A stretch of DNA of 7,962 bases, from contig JAFUKV010000071.1 in assembly GCA_017467745.1 (NCBI GenBank), positions 1 through 7,962 on the forward strand, read 5' to 3'. The DNA comes from Bacteroidaceae bacterium (lineage in GTDB: Bacteria; Bacteroidota; Bacteroidia; Bacteroidales; CHK158-818). Position 1 is the stretch's first letter; each line of letters begins with the position of its first letter. This document shows positions 6,802 through 7,962 of this stretch, in pieces. The notes below the pieces were generated by a model, which saw only the letters and a list, made by a program, of their open reading frames with translations, searched no databases and was not told the origin of the DNA. Position numbers and translations under genes: made by a program.

Positions 6802-7800
6802 TTATAATAAAATCATTTCGTCCGGTTTGTAATCTTTATTTGCCGGTTTGCCGATAATTTCGTTCCATTTCATCGGAGAAATACCTATTCCCGGTCGTTT
6901 TGTTGTCAGGTTTGTTTCTGAAAACAATTCGCCTTTACAGATACTTGTTGCAGCTACTATGCTTTTGCGAGTTGCTGTCCGGGTTGTTGATTCTTTGGAA
7001 AAAAATTGCCTTGAATCGTAATTTATAGCAGATTCTACGGCTCGAATAGAAGTAACCATTTGCTTCAATTCTTCCGGCTCAATGGCGAATTTATGATTTA
7101 ATCCTTCCATATTGTGATCGAGAGTGAAGTTTTTTTCAATAATTTGCGCTCCTAATGTAGCGGCGGCTATTGGTATGGCAATTCCCTCTGTACGGTCTGA
7201 ATAGCCTGTTTTTACGCCAAATATATCGCTTAACCGATTTATTGTATCTAAATAAACCTCGTTATATGGGGTTGGATATTCGGTAGAACAATGCAATAAC
7301 GTTATGTTTTCTTTTGATACTCCGTTTGTTGTCAGTACCGATACAGCTTCCCCTATTTCTTCGAGCGGAGACATTCCGGTAGATAATATTACCGTTTTTC
7401 CGGTTTGCGCTATTTTTATTAAGTAAGGGTAGTCGGTTATTTGTTCTGATGGAATGTTCCATGTATTGATATCAAAGCGTTGCAGTAAATCTATGCTTTC
7501 GTCATCGAATGGAGATGACATGAAGCCTATGCCTCGACTGGAACAATAATCCATCAGCAAAAATAAGTCAACCTCAGGTAGTGCGACACGACGCAATATT
7601 TCCAGTTGATCTTCATTTACCGTTTTTCCGGATTCTTCTTGATGTTGAAGAATGGGTACGGAAATTAATTTCTCCGGTACGAATGTTTGAAATTTTACGT
7701 AATCGGCCTTTGCTTCTGCTGCTGCATCAATCATGCGTCGGGCGATAGCGATGTCTCCATTATGGTTTATCCCGATATCTGCAATTATTGTCGATTTCAT
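6802..7800 (-). CDS. NeuB-family nonulosonic acid synthase with atypical active site
   Basis: A 332-aa protein. Residues 1-260 are the TIM-barrel NeuB domain: IIADIGINHNGD (5-16), DYVKFQTF (33-40), GFMSSPFD (92-99), ILSTGMS (138-144), HCSTEYPTP (170-178), GYSDRTEGI (199-207). The C-terminal antifreeze-like (SAF) domain spans about 275-332, with KRPGIGISPM (301-310) keeping the sugar-contacting Arg (R302). The family condenses PEP with ManNAc, ManNAc-6-P or related hexoses to give sialic, KDN or legionaminic-type acids. Compared with N. meningitidis NeuB as I recall it, these positions differ: E25 to D8, K129 to N115, E134 to Q120, and metal ligands H215 to R203 and H236 to N224; K53 (K36) and S213 (S201) are kept. 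Substrate and even activity are therefore uncertain. The start at 7800 is chosen because it overlaps the acyltransferase stop as ATGA and begins at the conserved domain edge; a longer frame to 7863 would overlap that gene by over 60 bp. Confidence 0.85.
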   Translation of the reverse strand: MKSTIIADIGINHNGDIAIARRMIDAAAEAKADYVKFQTFVPEKLISVPILQHQEESGKTVNEDQLEILRRVALPEVDLFLLMDYCSSRGIGFMSSPFDDESIDLLQRFDINTWNIPSEQITDYPYLIKIAQTGKTVILSTGMSPLEEIGEAVSVLTTNGVSKENITLLHCSTEYPTPYNEVYLDTINRLSDIFGVKTGYSDRTEGIAIPIAAATLGAQIIEKNFTLDHNMEGLNHKFAIEPEELKQMVTSIRAVESAINYDSRQFFSKESTTRTATRKSIVAATSICKGELFSETNLTTKRPGIGISPMKWNEIIGKPANKDYKPDEMILL

Positions 7801-7962
7801 AATGACTGTATTCGATGGGCGGGATTTCCTACGTATGTACCCGATGTGATAATGTCTCGGCAAACTAAACTTCCGGCTCCTAAAATAACTCGCTGAGTAA
7901 TGGATATACTATGAAAAACCGTGCTGTTGCTCCCGATAAAGCATTCTTTTCCTATTTGTACT
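7797..7962 (-). CDS. Left-handed beta-helix (hexapeptide) acyltransferase, NeuD/PglD-like, 3' end only
   Basis: The last 54 codons and TGA stop of a gene whose 5' part lies beyond 7962. The readable frame starts VQIGKECFIGSNSTVF and runs through VILGAGSLV to YVGNPAHRI near the end. Six-residue steps with small or hydrophobic residues at fixed positions are hexapeptide repeats, and the YVGNPA ending is typical of acetyl-CoA-dependent sugar acyltransferases of the NeuD/PglD/maltose-acetyltransferase type. Next to a NeuB-like gene, acetylation of a nonulosonic acid or its amino-sugar precursor is plausible. The stop overlaps the NeuB-like start by 4 bp (ATGA), so the two are probably translationally coupled. 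The donor-binding part is off-window, so the subfamily cannot be fixed. Confidence 0.8.
   Translation of the reverse strand, partial: VQIGKECFIGSNSTVFHSISITQRVILGAGSLVCRDIITSGTYVGNPAHRIQSL

Noticed and set aside
7801..7863. N-terminal extension of the NeuB-like frame up to 7863
   Set aside because: It overlaps the conserved hexapeptide acyltransferase tail in another frame, has unconserved basic sequence, and the ATGA overlap at 7797-7800 gives a natural start.
7687..7896. Plus-strand open frame of 69 codons
   Set aside because: It lies antisense to the NeuB-like start and the acyltransferase end, both of which have clear family motifs. It shows no recognisable domain.

Overview
The window looks like chromosomal DNA from a member of the Bacteroidales (phylum Bacteroidota). 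The evidence is indirect but consistent: base composition is moderately AT-rich, promoter-like boxes fit the Bacteroidota TAnnTTTG form, start codons mostly lack a clear Shine-Dalgarno sequence, the tRNAs do not encode CCA, and the methionyl-tRNA synthetase has a fused C-terminal tRNA-binding domain and a KISTS signature. I cannot name the genus from sequence alone.

Layout. (1) 1-240: the end of a tRNA cluster, tRNA-Tyr(GTA) then tRNA-Gly(TCC), closed by a strong perfect hairpin terminator. (2) 307-1455, minus: an exported protein with two tandem carboxymuconolactone decarboxylase (CMD) domains and a C-terminal antibiotic-biosynthesis-monooxygenase (ABM) domain. (3) 1456-1675: a divergent regulatory region with a -7 box on each side and two inverted repeats. 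(4) 1676-6173, plus: metG, a Wzx-type lipid-linked glycan flippase and a family 2 glycosyltransferase, spaced as one transcription unit (30-bp gap, then a 14-bp overlap). (5) 6177-7962, minus, converging on that unit with a 3-bp gap: in transcription order, the 3' end of a left-handed beta-helix acyltransferase, a NeuB-family nonulosonic acid synthase whose start overlaps the acyltransferase stop (ATGA), and a KdsC-like HAD phosphatase.

How the genes fit together. Regions 4 and 5 look like one edge of a surface-glycan locus (LPS/O-antigen, capsule or protein O-glycan). The minus-strand genes would make and modify a nine-carbon acidic sugar: a synthase condenses PEP with a hexose derivative, a HAD phosphatase removes a 9-phosphate, and an acyltransferase N- or O-acylates a precursor. 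The plus-strand glycosyltransferase and flippase would build and export a lipid-linked glycan. No CMP-sugar synthetase, epimerase or polymerase lies in the window; they would be expected beyond position 7962.

The most unusual signal is in the NeuB-like protein. The fold and overall layout are intact, but several positions that align with catalytic residues of the well-studied NeuB are changed, including both metal-binding histidines (to Arg and Asn). This may mark a synthase subclass with different metal use or a different substrate.
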